Shown here piece after piece: positions 23,840-30,417 of a DNA stretch of 31,527 nt (positions are counted from its first letter, which is position 1; each line of letters begins with the position of its first letter). The translations under genes and the position numbers were made by a program. The notes beneath the pieces are model-generated. The model saw nothing but the letters and a program-made list of their open reading frames with translations. It was not told the origin of the DNA and made no database searches. The DNA is from Flemingiibacterium sp045644145 (GTDB lineage Bacteria > Bacillota > Clostridia > Oscillospirales > CAG-272): the NCBI GenBank assembly GCA_045644145.1, contig JAZRGK010000026.1, positions 1 through 31,527 on the forward strand. Direction: 5' to 3'.

Positions 23840-23874
23840 AAATCCTGCTGTACTTGCGTACAGCAGGATTTTTG
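23840..23874 (+). terminator. Intrinsic terminator of the CofE-like gene
   Basis: AAATCCTGCTGTAC (23840-23853) pairs with GTACAGCAGGATTT (23858-23871), followed by TTG. Confidence 0.88.
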
Positions 23875-23879
23875 TGTGG

Positions 23880-24150
23880 GGATACGGCATCGCATATAGG
23901 AGAACGGGTCGCTTTCAAGCACATCGCAGCAGGCGATGTGCCGGAAAGAAAGCTCCGCAAAGAACTTTATGCATGGAGAAAACAAAACTGTAGGGGACAG
24001 CGCCCTCGACGTCCCATTCCCCTAACCGTTCGCCCCACAGATTCGCGCCGCCTGCATGGCGCCTATCCATTCCGGCGGCTACCATTGCGGTAATCCATTG
24101 TCTGCGCAAATGCAACTTGGCGCAAAACTTAGTGTACCGTAAACCGACGT
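23880..24150 (+). repeat. Dispersed 3'-end repeat, copy 3 (3' of the CofE-like gene)
   Basis: Oriented like copies 1 and 2 relative to the upstream gene, but lying beyond that gene's terminator. The TAGGAG block, the hairpin CACATCGC-AGCAG-GCGATGTG (23920-23940), the AGCTCCGCAAAGAA block, CGCGCCGCCTGCATGG, and the GGCGGCTACCATTGCGGTAAT block are conserved. The CAGTCTT/AAGACTG stem is replaced by unrelated sequence of different length (about 24000-24025). The 3' block GGCGCAAAACTTAGT..AAACCGAC is shared with copy 1. Confidence 0.8.
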
Positions 24151-24253
24151 CGGAGAACGAAGCGACTGTGCCGCGATTTGTGTGTATTTGACCTCTGTCG
24201 CACATGAATGTGCATAGCCAAATGGCGGGAGTGAGTCTAAGAGAGAGGGAGGA

Positions 24254-24346
24254 TTTTTTGCGGCGTGTGAACACAATCGTTCCGCCGTCATAGCCCCCAA
24301 CAGTCGGCGGCGGCAAGCGGCAACGCCGCCACACGCCGCAGAAAAA
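24254..24346. other. GC-rich three-way-junction structure upstream of AraC gene 2
   Basis: TGCGGCGTGTG (24259-24269) pairs with CACACGCCGCA (24330-24340), extended by T5/A5 past one bulged G. The enclosed ~60 nt hold CCGCCG (24282-24287) with CGGCGG (24305-24310) and GCGGC-AAC-GCCGC (24317-24329). No T tract follows on either strand, so it is not a simple terminator. It may be the outer part of the dispersed repeat or a separate structured element. The rest of 24150-24420 holds a short GCACAT/ATGTGC palindrome and the AT-rich AraC promoter region. Confidence 0.6.
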
Positions 24347-24441
24347 CCAAAGTATTTACGTTTTCCCCCTCGTATATTCACAATTACGAAAAAAAATCAT
24401 GCTACAATGTAAATAACCACAAATTTCGAGGTGATGTGTCT

Positions 24442-25347
24442 ATGGCAACCGAAAAAAATACAATTCGCGACAATATCAGAACACTGGTGCTTCCCCCATC
24501 GGTGTATGTGGACTGTGAAGGCGTTGGCGCAACACTCCTGCTTAACTATATAACTGAAAAAAAGCACGGTATTTCCGAATATTCCTATGCCCCCCACGAC
24601 CATGCATCGTACGAGCTGTTTATCACCGAGGACGGCTCGGAAACGATCTCTGTCGGCGGCACAGATGTGACGCTTAATAGCGGCGACATGCTTGTAATAT
24701 CCCCACACATCACTCACGAGCTTATTTTCACTTCCCATAACCTGCGAAGATTCTCACTGCGCTTCGATCTTGCGTCTGATGCCGAAATCTCCTTTGACGT
24801 ACCATATTTTACATCCAAGCTCTGCGAGGACGAACGCAGATTCATTTTCAATGCGGCAAATGAGCTTTATATAATTTCCAACAGCAGCCACAGCGGACTT
24901 TCGGCATACCGTGAAAAATCACTTCTTGCCATCATTTTCAGCTATGTCTTAGAGAGGATTGCAAAGTTTGATAATCACCATCACGAAGACTCCGACACTC
25001 ATATTCAGCTCCACACTAAGATAGAGAACTATCTGTACCTTAATTACAGTCAGCACATCACCCTTGATTCCCTCGCCTCATATCTCAGTTACAGCCGAAC
25101 GCAGATGCGCCGGATAATGGATGAATGTTTCGGAATCCCGTTCACCGATAAATTACGGGAAATCCGTCTTGCCGCGGCTAAGCGGTATCTAACTGAAAAA
25201 AATGCACGTCCAATAGAAGAAATTTCCGTAAAATGCGGCTACGAAACCCGTCAGGGCTTTGAATCGATGTTCCTTAAGTTTGTAGGCGTAACACCGAACA
25301 GATACAGAAAGCTGTATGGCGATGAATCGCCCGATTCTGAGTTGTAA
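24442..25347 (+). CDS. AraC-family transcriptional regulator 2
   Basis: 301-residue regulator with a cupin sensor half (YELFITEDGSETISVGG...SGDMLVISPHITHEL) and a C-terminal double helix-turn-helix: ITLDSLASYLSYSRTQMRRIMDE, then IEEISVKCGYETRQGFESMFLKFVGVTPNRYRK. It starts at ATG 24442, 10 nt after GAGG; GTG 24436, 4 nt after it, is an alternative. A weak TACAAT -10 lies at 24403-24408. The histidine-rich NHHHEDSDTH linker (about 185-194) joins the two halves. No target gene is obvious: upstream is the CofE-like gene and downstream the convergent CBM9-like gene. Confidence 0.9.
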   Translation: MATEKNTIRDNIRTLVLPPSVYVDCEGVGATLLLNYITEKKHGISEYSYAPHDHASYELFITEDGSETISVGGTDVTLNSGDMLVISPHITHELIFTSHNLRRFSLRFDLASDAEISFDVPYFTSKLCEDERRFIFNAANELYIISNSSHSGLSAYREKSLLAIIFSYVLERIAKFDNHHHEDSDTHIQLHTKIENYLYLNYSQHITLDSLASYLSYSRTQMRRIMDECFGIPFTDKLREIRLAAAKRYLTEKNARPIEEISVKCGYETRQGFESMFLKFVGVTPNRYRKLYGDESPDSEL

Positions 25348-25383
25348 TTCTCCGCCGTTTTTTCAAATTCTAAGTATAAAGCC

Positions 25384-25417
25384 AAATACCGCTGTGACTT
25401 ACGTCACAGCGGTATTT
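25384..25417. terminator. Bidirectional terminator between AraC gene 2 and the CBM9-like gene
   Basis: AAATACCGCTGTGAC (25384-25398) pairs with GTCACAGCGGTATTT (25403-25417). The arms share AAATACCGCTGT with the terminator at 27679-27710, also in a convergent gap. Confidence 0.85.
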
Positions 25418-25469
25418 TGACCTAAATAAGGTTTATCAACAAGATAACTTGTCGGCCATACAAGTTAAA

Positions 25470-26360
25470 TTAGTGCTTCTTGGAAGCGAGAACGAATGCT
25501 GCACCGGAAGCTGCAGTAAGAGCAACTGCGATGATAGCAGGGTCGAAGGTAGAAGGAGCGGTGGTAGGAGCAGAGGGAGCTACAGGAGCTGCAGTGGTCT
25601 CTGCAGGAGCTGCGGTGGTCTCTGCAGGAGCTGCGGTGGTTTCTACAGGAGCTGCAGTGGTCTCAACAGGAGCTGCAGGAGCTGCTACAGCAAGCTCGTC
25701 AGAGAGGTTGTAGAATACAGGCATCTTAGCAGCTTCGCCGTTGAAAGAAGTGGTGTGGTTAGTAGCCTTACCCTGCTCGTCGATATCGTTGAGCTGGTAT
25801 GTTAAACCGAGCTTACCGGACTTGATCATGTCAAGCTCGCCCTTGGTGCAAGGAACAGCTGCTTCAACGGTATAGGATGTTTCATTGCGAGTTACAGCCC
25901 ACTTAACGGTGGAGTAGTCGAGTCTCATATAGTGAGCCTCAAGACCGGTACAAGCGTAGCCATAAGCATCTAATACAAACTTAATGGTTTCGGTGGGGTT
26001 GCCGTCAAGAGAAACTCTGAACTCGATGCAGTCATTGATATGAGGGTAAGCGTCGGTCTTAGCAAACTCTTCACCCTTGGTAAGAATATCGTCATCTCTT
26101 ACAACTCCGCAGAGATAGAGGTATGTATCATCCCAGAGTGCATATATATCAGCGGTGCAAGAGCCATCCCATTCAGTCTCGTATGCGTTAGGAGCAGTAC
26201 CGAGATCCTTAAGAGTGAGAGAGCCGGTATAAATGTCATCAAGCACACCGTCAACAACAGGAGTACCCTTCTTAACAACCTGTTCGTCTGCGCTGGTTCC
26301 TACTGCGAGCATGCTCAGAGAAAGAGCTGCTGCGAGGAAAATTGTAACAAATTTCTTCAT
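25470..26360 (-). CDS. Secreted CBM9-like sugar-binding surface protein
   Basis: 296-residue exported protein. A signal peptide (cleavage near SA-D, residue 24) is followed by a ~200-residue domain resembling family 9 carbohydrate-binding modules: VVDGVLDDIY at the start, then ADIYALWDDTYLYLCGVVRDDD and NDCIEFRVSLDGNP. A repeated linker of APVETTA/APAETTA units (five copies, about residues 228-262) leads to a C-terminal hydrophobic helix and SKKH tail. There is no LPXTG motif, so it may be held by the helix rather than by sortase. It probably binds a polysaccharide at the cell surface. GAAGGGAAG precedes the start by ~9 nt; the leader is ~110 nt. Confidence 0.82.
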   Translation of the reverse strand: MKKFVTIFLAAALSLSMLAVGTSADEQVVKKGTPVVDGVLDDIYTGSLTLKDLGTAPNAYETEWDGSCTADIYALWDDTYLYLCGVVRDDDILTKGEEFAKTDAYPHINDCIEFRVSLDGNPTETIKFVLDAYGYACTGLEAHYMRLDYSTVKWAVTRNETSYTVEAAVPCTKGELDMIKSGKLGLTYQLNDIDEQGKATNHTTSFNGEAAKMPVFYNLSDELAVAAPAAPVETTAAPVETTAAPAETTAAPAETTAAPVAPSAPTTAPSTFDPAIIAVALTAASGAAFVLASKKH

Positions 26361-26475
26361 GTTTTTCTTCCCTTCGTAAAATTAAAATTTTGATATGATT
26401 CAGCCGCCGCGCGACCAAAATCCGTTTTTGAGAAAGATGAATTACGGCCGTAAAACGTTTCTCGTTGACATAATA

Positions 26476-26504
26476 ATTATAGCAAAAATACGTCCGATTG
26501 TATA
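26476..26504 (-). promoter_or_regulatory. Possible promoter of the CBM9-like gene
   Basis: A minus-strand -10 TATAAT (26481-26476). The -35 at 17 nt is the poor TATACA (26504-26499). The transcript would have a ~110-nt leader containing GAGAAA/TTTCTC around the palindrome ACGGCCGT. Confidence 0.45.
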
Positions 26505-26854
26505 TGTACGTTTGCGCCTCTAAATGCGTATTCACGGCGCATTTGATTGCATTTTCTACTTGTATTTCCGCAATTTACCCAAAAGCGCACAGATATATGA
26601 ATTCCGGTCGTATATTTATATTTTTGGTACGGATAGCCGCTTCTTTGCCAAGATGTCCCCGCATACCCTAAGGGACGATCCCACACAGTTGGGCAGATAA
26701 CAGTTGCCGCCTTAGACGCAGCTTGATAGCCACGTATTCACTCGACTCCTTCGAGAAAATACATATATATTTTATCATCATCTCGAAAAAGGCAAAACGT
26801 TTATCAGCTTTGTCAGGAAATTTGGTGAAAAACCAATTTTTTGTGCGAAAACAG
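26505..26854. other. Intergenic region with possible structured RNA
   Basis: No gene is recognised in this 350-bp gap. 26650-26770 is richer in GC and in pairable segments than its AT-rich flanks. GTCCC/GGGAC (about 26653-26676) flanks CCCTAAGGG; GGCA-N9-TGCC follows; and CTCGA/TCGAG nests inside GTATT/AATAC (about 26734-26765). The 7-mer GATAGCC occurs at both ends of the region. It lies upstream of the TraX promoter, so a transcript would be independent. I cannot match it to a known RNA family and cannot choose the strand. Confidence 0.3.
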
Positions 26855-26884
26855 TTGCTTTTTTTATATGTTTTGTGGTACAAT
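26855..26884 (+). promoter_or_regulatory. Promoter of the TraX-like gene
   Basis: -35 TTGCTT (26855-26860), 18 nt, -10 TACAAT (26879-26884). Confidence 0.6.
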
Positions 26885-26924
26885 AGTAATGCGACCGAAA
26901 AACAAACGTAATGGAGTATAAAAT

Positions 26925-27662
26925 ATGACTAACAACAAGTTCGCCTTTCTTAACGGAAATGCCCTGAAAATCATTGCCGCCGTTACCATGCTCATCGACC
27001 ATATAGGTTATATTCTTTTTCCTCAGTTTCGATTTTTGCGCATCATAGGCAGAATTGCAATGCCAATATTTGCATTCATGATAGCCGAGGGCTGCAAGTA
27101 TACAAAAAATAAGATACGCTATCTTTCAGTTGTAGCCGCCGTTGCCGCAATTTATCAGATATCCTACTATTTCTATAACGGCAAGACTAAATTATGTATT
27201 TTAGTGACATTTTCCTTATCAATAATTATGATCTATGCCCTGCAGTACTTCTATGATGTGTTTTTTGCAAGTAACACTACTCTTATTAAGAAAGCCTTTG
27301 CAGGATTTGTGTTCTTGGCATCGGTGGCAGGAGCATATGTGTTTACCAGATTCTTCACCGTTGACTATTACATTTTCGGCTGCATGCTCCCGGTTATCGC
27401 CAGCCTTGCCCATTTTCCCGAAAGTGCCCCGTCTTGGCTTAAGCGTTTTGACTGCATTCCCGTGTCCGTAATCCTTCTCGGACTTGGCACGTTCCTTCTC
27501 TCATACAAACTTGGCGGAATCCAAATTTATTCAATGATTTCTGTTGTACTTCTGTTTTTATATTCCGGCAAGCGCGGCAAATTCAAAATGAAATACTTCT
27601 TCTACATATTCTACCCTGCCCATCTGTTTATTCTTGAACTCATAGCAGTGCTTATAAAATAA
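26925..27662 (+). CDS. TraX-family membrane protein
   Basis: 245-residue polytopic membrane protein of the TraX family. The diagnostic N-terminus is LNGNALKIIAAVTMLIDHIG, followed by RIIGRIAMPIFAFMIAEG and a run of about seven hydrophobic segments. TraX of F plasmid N-acetylates pilin, but most chromosomal clostridial members are not linked to conjugation and resemble membrane acyltransferases; none of the other tra genes is present here. The ATG follows GGAG by 8 nt. It is a single gene closed by a bidirectional terminator. Confidence 0.88.
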   Translation: MTNNKFAFLNGNALKIIAAVTMLIDHIGYILFPQFRFLRIIGRIAMPIFAFMIAEGCKYTKNKIRYLSVVAAVAAIYQISYYFYNGKTKLCILVTFSLSIIMIYALQYFYDVFFASNTTLIKKAFAGFVFLASVAGAYVFTRFFTVDYYIFGCMLPVIASLAHFPESAPSWLKRFDCIPVSVILLGLGTFLLSYKLGGIQIYSMISVVLLFLYSGKRGKFKMKYFFYIFYPAHLFILELIAVLIK

Positions 27663-27678
27663 TCACGACGCTTACAGA

Positions 27679-27712
27679 AAAATACCGCTGTCACACGACA
27701 GCGGTATTTTAA
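27679..27712. terminator. Bidirectional terminator between the TraX-like gene and the amino-acid ABC operon
   Basis: AAAATACCGCTGTC (27679-27692) pairs with GACAGCGGTATTTT (27697-27710). Read on the minus strand the right arm ends in TATTTTTCTG; on the plus strand in TATTTTAAT. Confidence 0.85.
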
Positions 27713-27722
27713 TATCGTCACA

Positions 27723-28523
27723 TCAGACTGAATCGTGTTTCAAGAACGCGGCGGTTTTGGGCGATTTAGGATTCCCAAACAGTTCGGCAGGTGTTCCCTG
27801 CTCCTCAATAATTCCGTCCGCAAAAAACACCACGCGGTCAGCAACACTGCGAGCAAATTCCATCTCGTGAGTTACGATGAGCATGGTTCGTCCGCGCTCC
27901 CGAAGCTCCTTTATAACACGCAGAACCTCGCCCGTAAGCTCGGGGTCAAGGGCACTGGTGGGTTCATCGAAGCAAAGTATGGCAGGCTCTTGGGCAAGCG
28001 CTCTTGCGATAGCCACCCTCTGCTGCTGTCCGCCGGAAAGCTGACAGGGATAGTTGCCCATTTTTTCAGAAAGCCCCACCTCGGAAAGCAGAGCTTCCGC
28101 ACGGCTCTTATTGGCTTCTTTCGCCTGATTTATGGCTTCACGCCTGAGCCGTCCGAAGGGAATATCCGCACGAAGCTTCTCTTTTGCACGAAGCTGGAGC
28201 GGAATATACACGTTTTCAAGGGCGGTATACTGCGGGAACAGATTGAATGACTGGAACACAAGCCCAAGCTTCAGACGCATATCCCGTATCTCCGCGGCAG
28301 TGTAACTCTTTTCCGCATCAAAACGGAAGCCACCTTCAATCTCGATCGTGCCCTCGTTCGCCATTTCAAGGAAGTTGAGGCAGCGAAGGAATGTGGTCTT
28401 TCCGCCGCCAGATGAGCCGATAACCGCCACGACCTCTCCCTTTTCCATGGAAAAGTCGATGCCGTGAAGCACCTGCACACTTCCGAAATGCTTTTTTAAG
28501 TTTTTTATTTCAAGGAATGACAT
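27723..28523 (-). CDS. Polar amino-acid ABC transporter ATP-binding protein
   Basis: 266-residue cytoplasmic ATPase of the GlnQ/HisP (PAAT) type. Walker A GSSGGGKTT is at 36-44, Q-loop Gln at 91, signature LSGGQ at 162-166, Walker B CFDEP at 184-188, and the switch histidine is in VTHEMEFA. It is ~25 residues longer than GlnQ; the extra length is a basic segment (about 112-140, LRAKEKLRADIPFGRLRREA) before the signature motif. It is the last gene of the operon, separated from the permease by 130 bp that carries the hairpin element and two further hairpins. Confidence 0.94.
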   Translation of the reverse strand: MSFLEIKNLKKHFGSVQVLHGIDFSMEKGEVVAVIGSSGGGKTTFLRCLNFLEMANEGTIEIEGGFRFDAEKSYTAAEIRDMRLKLGLVFQSFNLFPQYTALENVYIPLQLRAKEKLRADIPFGRLRREAINQAKEANKSRAEALLSEVGLSEKMGNYPCQLSGGQQQRVAIARALAQEPAILCFDEPTSALDPELTGEVLRVIKELRERGRTMLIVTHEMEFARSVADRVVFFADGIIEEQGTPAELFGNPKSPKTAAFLKHDSV

Positions 28524-28535
28524 AATAATAACCTT

Positions 28536-28570
28536 GCTTTCGCATCAGCGAAAGCTTCCTTAATCAGGAA
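28536..28570 (-). other. Extra hairpins between the hairpin element and the ATPase gene
   Basis: GCTTTCGC (28536-28543) pairs with GCGAAAGC (28548-28555), and TTCCT (28556-28560) with AGGAA (28566-28570). They resemble P2 and P3 of the element and may be remains of a second tandem copy, matching the duplicated arrangement in the sugar operon. Confidence 0.5.
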
Positions 28571-28652
28571 TTTGTGTGTGGTTTTGCGAATCAAAATCGC
28601 TGCTGCAAAGCAGCGAAGAACACAAAAGCCGTGCGTGAAAAGCATTTTCACG
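28571..28652 (-). repeat. P0-P1[P2,P3] hairpin element, diverged copy 3
   Basis: In mRNA (minus) order: P0 CGTGAAAA/TTTTCACG (28634-28652); P1 TTTGTGT (28626-28620 on the minus strand) with ACACAAA (28577-28571); inside P1, P2 TCGCTGCT/AGCAGCGA (28597-28616) and P3 TTTTG/CAAAA (28582-28596). The primary sequence is largely different from the other copies, but stem order and nesting are the same. P0 begins one base after the permease stop codon. Confidence 0.65.
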
Positions 28653-28653
28653 T

Positions 28654-29352
28654 TCACACCTTGTAATAATCAAGCTTTTTCTCGCACCATCCGAAGAAGA
28701 TGGTGAGTATTCCCACAAACAGAAGGAAGAACACCGCAATATAGAAAAGCGGCCACACAAGTCCTTTTGTAAGGTATGTGTTCTGCGTCACATGGAATAT
28801 CTCCGCAAGAGATATGGCTCTGGCAAGTGATGTATCCTTAACAAGAGTGATCACCTCGTTGCTTATGGGGGCGATTATACGCTTAACCACCTGCATGAGG
28901 GTGACATGGAAGAATGTTTCTCTGGGTGTCATGCCAAGCACCTGTGCCGCTTCGTACTGACCCTTCGGAACGCTTTCGATTCCGCCGCGGTATATCTCGG
29001 AAAAGTAGCAGGCGTAGTTTATGACAAACGCCACGAGCGCCGCCAAGAAGCGTCCCCGTGAACCAACAAACGGCTGCACGCCGAAAAGTATACCCGGAAC
29101 ATAGAACACCACGAAAAGCTGAAGCATCAGCGGTGTTCCGCGGATTATCCACACCACGGTCTTGCATATCCACGCGATAGGTCTGAATTCAACCCGTGTG
29201 CCGAAATGCCGCAGAGATATTTTAAACTTCGACATTGAGCCGAAAGCTATTATAAGTCCCAGCGGAAGCGAAAACACAAGCGTCAATGCAAACAGTGAAA
29301 ATGTGACGCCGAAGCCGTCAAGCAGCTTCAGCGTTACAGTCATAAAATCCAT
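28654..29352 (-). CDS. Polar amino-acid ABC transporter permease
   Basis: 232-residue permease of the HisM/GlnP type. An N-terminal TVTLKLLDGFGVTFSLFALTLVFSLPLG segment starts the membrane domain, IIRGTPLMLQLFVVFYV is the characteristic family motif, and GQYEAAQVLGMTPRETFFHV is the EAA loop that docks the ATPase. It would form a homodimer, because only one permease gene is present. It starts 8 nt after the stop of the binding-protein gene with only a weak A-rich ribosome binding site, so translation is probably coupled to that gene. Confidence 0.94.
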   Translation of the reverse strand: MDFMTVTLKLLDGFGVTFSLFALTLVFSLPLGLIIAFGSMSKFKISLRHFGTRVEFRPIAWICKTVVWIIRGTPLMLQLFVVFYVPGILFGVQPFVGSRGRFLAALVAFVINYACYFSEIYRGGIESVPKGQYEAAQVLGMTPRETFFHVTLMQVVKRIIAPISNEVITLVKDTSLARAISLAEIFHVTQNTYLTKGLVWPLFYIAVFFLLFVGILTIFFGWCEKKLDYYKV

Positions 29353-29360
29353 TAGCTTTT

Positions 29361-30185
29361 TTATGCACCAATGTTGGGAATAAGGTCGTTTGTAAGATCG
29401 TACTTCTCAGCCAGCTCAGCAAGCTTGCCGTATTCGGAGAGAGTCTTGATAGCTTCGTTTACCTTAGCGGTGAAGTCACTGCCCTTGCGAGCGCCGATAG
29501 CGTAAACCTCAGCCTCAGGCTGTACAGCGTCGTTGATAGCAAGATCAGCATAGTCGCCGTTGCCTACCATAGCCTTAGCCATCTGATAGTCGATAACTGC
29601 GAAATCAGCGGTGCCTGCCTTAAGCTCGAGAAGTGCCATTGCCTGAGAATCGAAGGTGCTTACGTTAGCTTCGTCGCCTGCAAGCTCAATAGCAACGCCC
29701 TCACCGGAAGAACCGCCCTCAGCTACACCCTGCTTGCCTGCAAATGCCTCAGCGGAGTTAAGCTCCTCAAGGCGAGCCGCAGTGGTTACGATGCACTGAC
29801 GGTTTTCAAGGTAGGAATATGTAAAGTCAACATACTCGGTACGGGAAACGCCGTCGCTCTCGTTACCGTAGGTGAAGCCGTTCCAGATAAGGTCGATATT
29901 GCCGGAATTAAGCTCGGTGTACTTGGAAGGCCAGTCGATTTCCTGGAACTTAACCTCAACGCCGAGAACCTCAGCTACTGCCTGTGCGAATTCAGTATCA
30001 AATCCGGTCCATTCGCCGTTTTCATCCTTATAGTTCATTGGCTCGTATACGGTAACACCGCAGGTGAAATAGCCGTCAGCCTCGATAGCTGCCCAGTCGC
30101 TTTCAGTCTTACCGCAAGCGGTGATGCCTGCAAGCATGCAAAGCGCAAGAGTAAATACAAGCGCAAGTTTCATAAAACGTTTCAT
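29361..30185 (-). CDS. Amino-acid ABC transporter substrate-binding lipoprotein
   Basis: 274-residue family 3 (HisJ/GlnH-like) solute-binding protein. The signal peptide ends in the lipobox LAGITAC (Cys24), so it is anchored on the outer face of the membrane. The start of the binding fold is GYFTCGVTVYEPMNYKDENG, then WTGFDTEFAQAVAEVLG, and IDLIWNGFTYGNESDGVSRT. It is the first gene of the operon, consistent with a binding protein needed in excess over the membrane parts. GAGAGG lies 8 nt before the ATG. The specific amino acid cannot be told from motifs alone. Confidence 0.95.
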   Translation of the reverse strand: MKRFMKLALVFTLALCMLAGITACGKTESDWAAIEADGYFTCGVTVYEPMNYKDENGEWTGFDTEFAQAVAEVLGVEVKFQEIDWPSKYTELNSGNIDLIWNGFTYGNESDGVSRTEYVDFTYSYLENRQCIVTTAARLEELNSAEAFAGKQGVAEGGSSGEGVAIELAGDEANVSTFDSQAMALLELKAGTADFAVIDYQMAKAMVGNGDYADLAINDAVQPEAEVYAIGARKGSDFTAKVNEAIKTLSEYGKLAELAEKYDLTNDLIPNIGA

Positions 30186-30240
30186 AATAAATACCTCTCT
30201 TTGTTACATTAGTTTTGTAAAGCGTTATATGACCATGAGT

Positions 30241-30269
30241 ATTATACTACACTTTTTGGTTTTTGTAAA
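30241..30269 (-). promoter_or_regulatory. Promoter of the amino-acid ABC operon
   Basis: On the minus strand -35 TTTACA (30269-30264), 17 nt, -10 TATAAT (30246-30241). The leader is ~50 nt with no riboswitch or T-box recognised. Confidence 0.75.
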
Positions 30270-30327
30270 GGGGTTTTTGGAAAAAAGTTTGATTGCTCTT
30301 ACTTTTATCCGTATTTTTAGTCATTGC

Positions 30328-30356
30328 TTGACTTTTTTCACAAAAAGTGTTATAAT
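30328..30356 (+). promoter_or_regulatory. Promoter of the unrecognised 343-residue gene
   Basis: -35 TTGACT (30328-30333), 17 nt, -10 TATAAT (30351-30356). The predicted start is near 30363. Confidence 0.78.
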
Positions 30357-30365
30357 AAACACAGC

Positions 30366-30393
30366 AGAAAACTCCGCAGCGGCGGAGTTTTCT
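30366..30393 (+). promoter_or_regulatory. Leader hairpin at the predicted 5' end of the mRNA
   Basis: AGAAAACTCCGC (30366-30377) pairs perfectly with GCGGAGTTTTCT (30382-30393) across the loop AGCG. It would sit within a few bases of the transcript's 5' end. It may protect the mRNA from decay; its TTTTCT end also makes it a weak terminator or attenuator. Confidence 0.6.
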
Positions 30394-30417
30394 AAGTATA
30401 GTCGAGGAGCAAACCAA

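Noticed and set aside
24254..24346. Intrinsic terminator
   Set aside because: The closing stem is followed by A-rich, not T-rich, sequence on both strands.
26650..26770. 6S RNA or a known riboswitch
   Set aside because: I could not lay out the 6S closing stem and central bubble on either strand, and no conserved riboswitch core was recognised. It is kept only as a low-confidence structured region.
26925..27662. TraX-like gene as evidence of a conjugative element
   Set aside because: No relaxase, coupling protein, integrase or other transfer gene is present in the window, and TraX-like genes are common in clostridial chromosomes.
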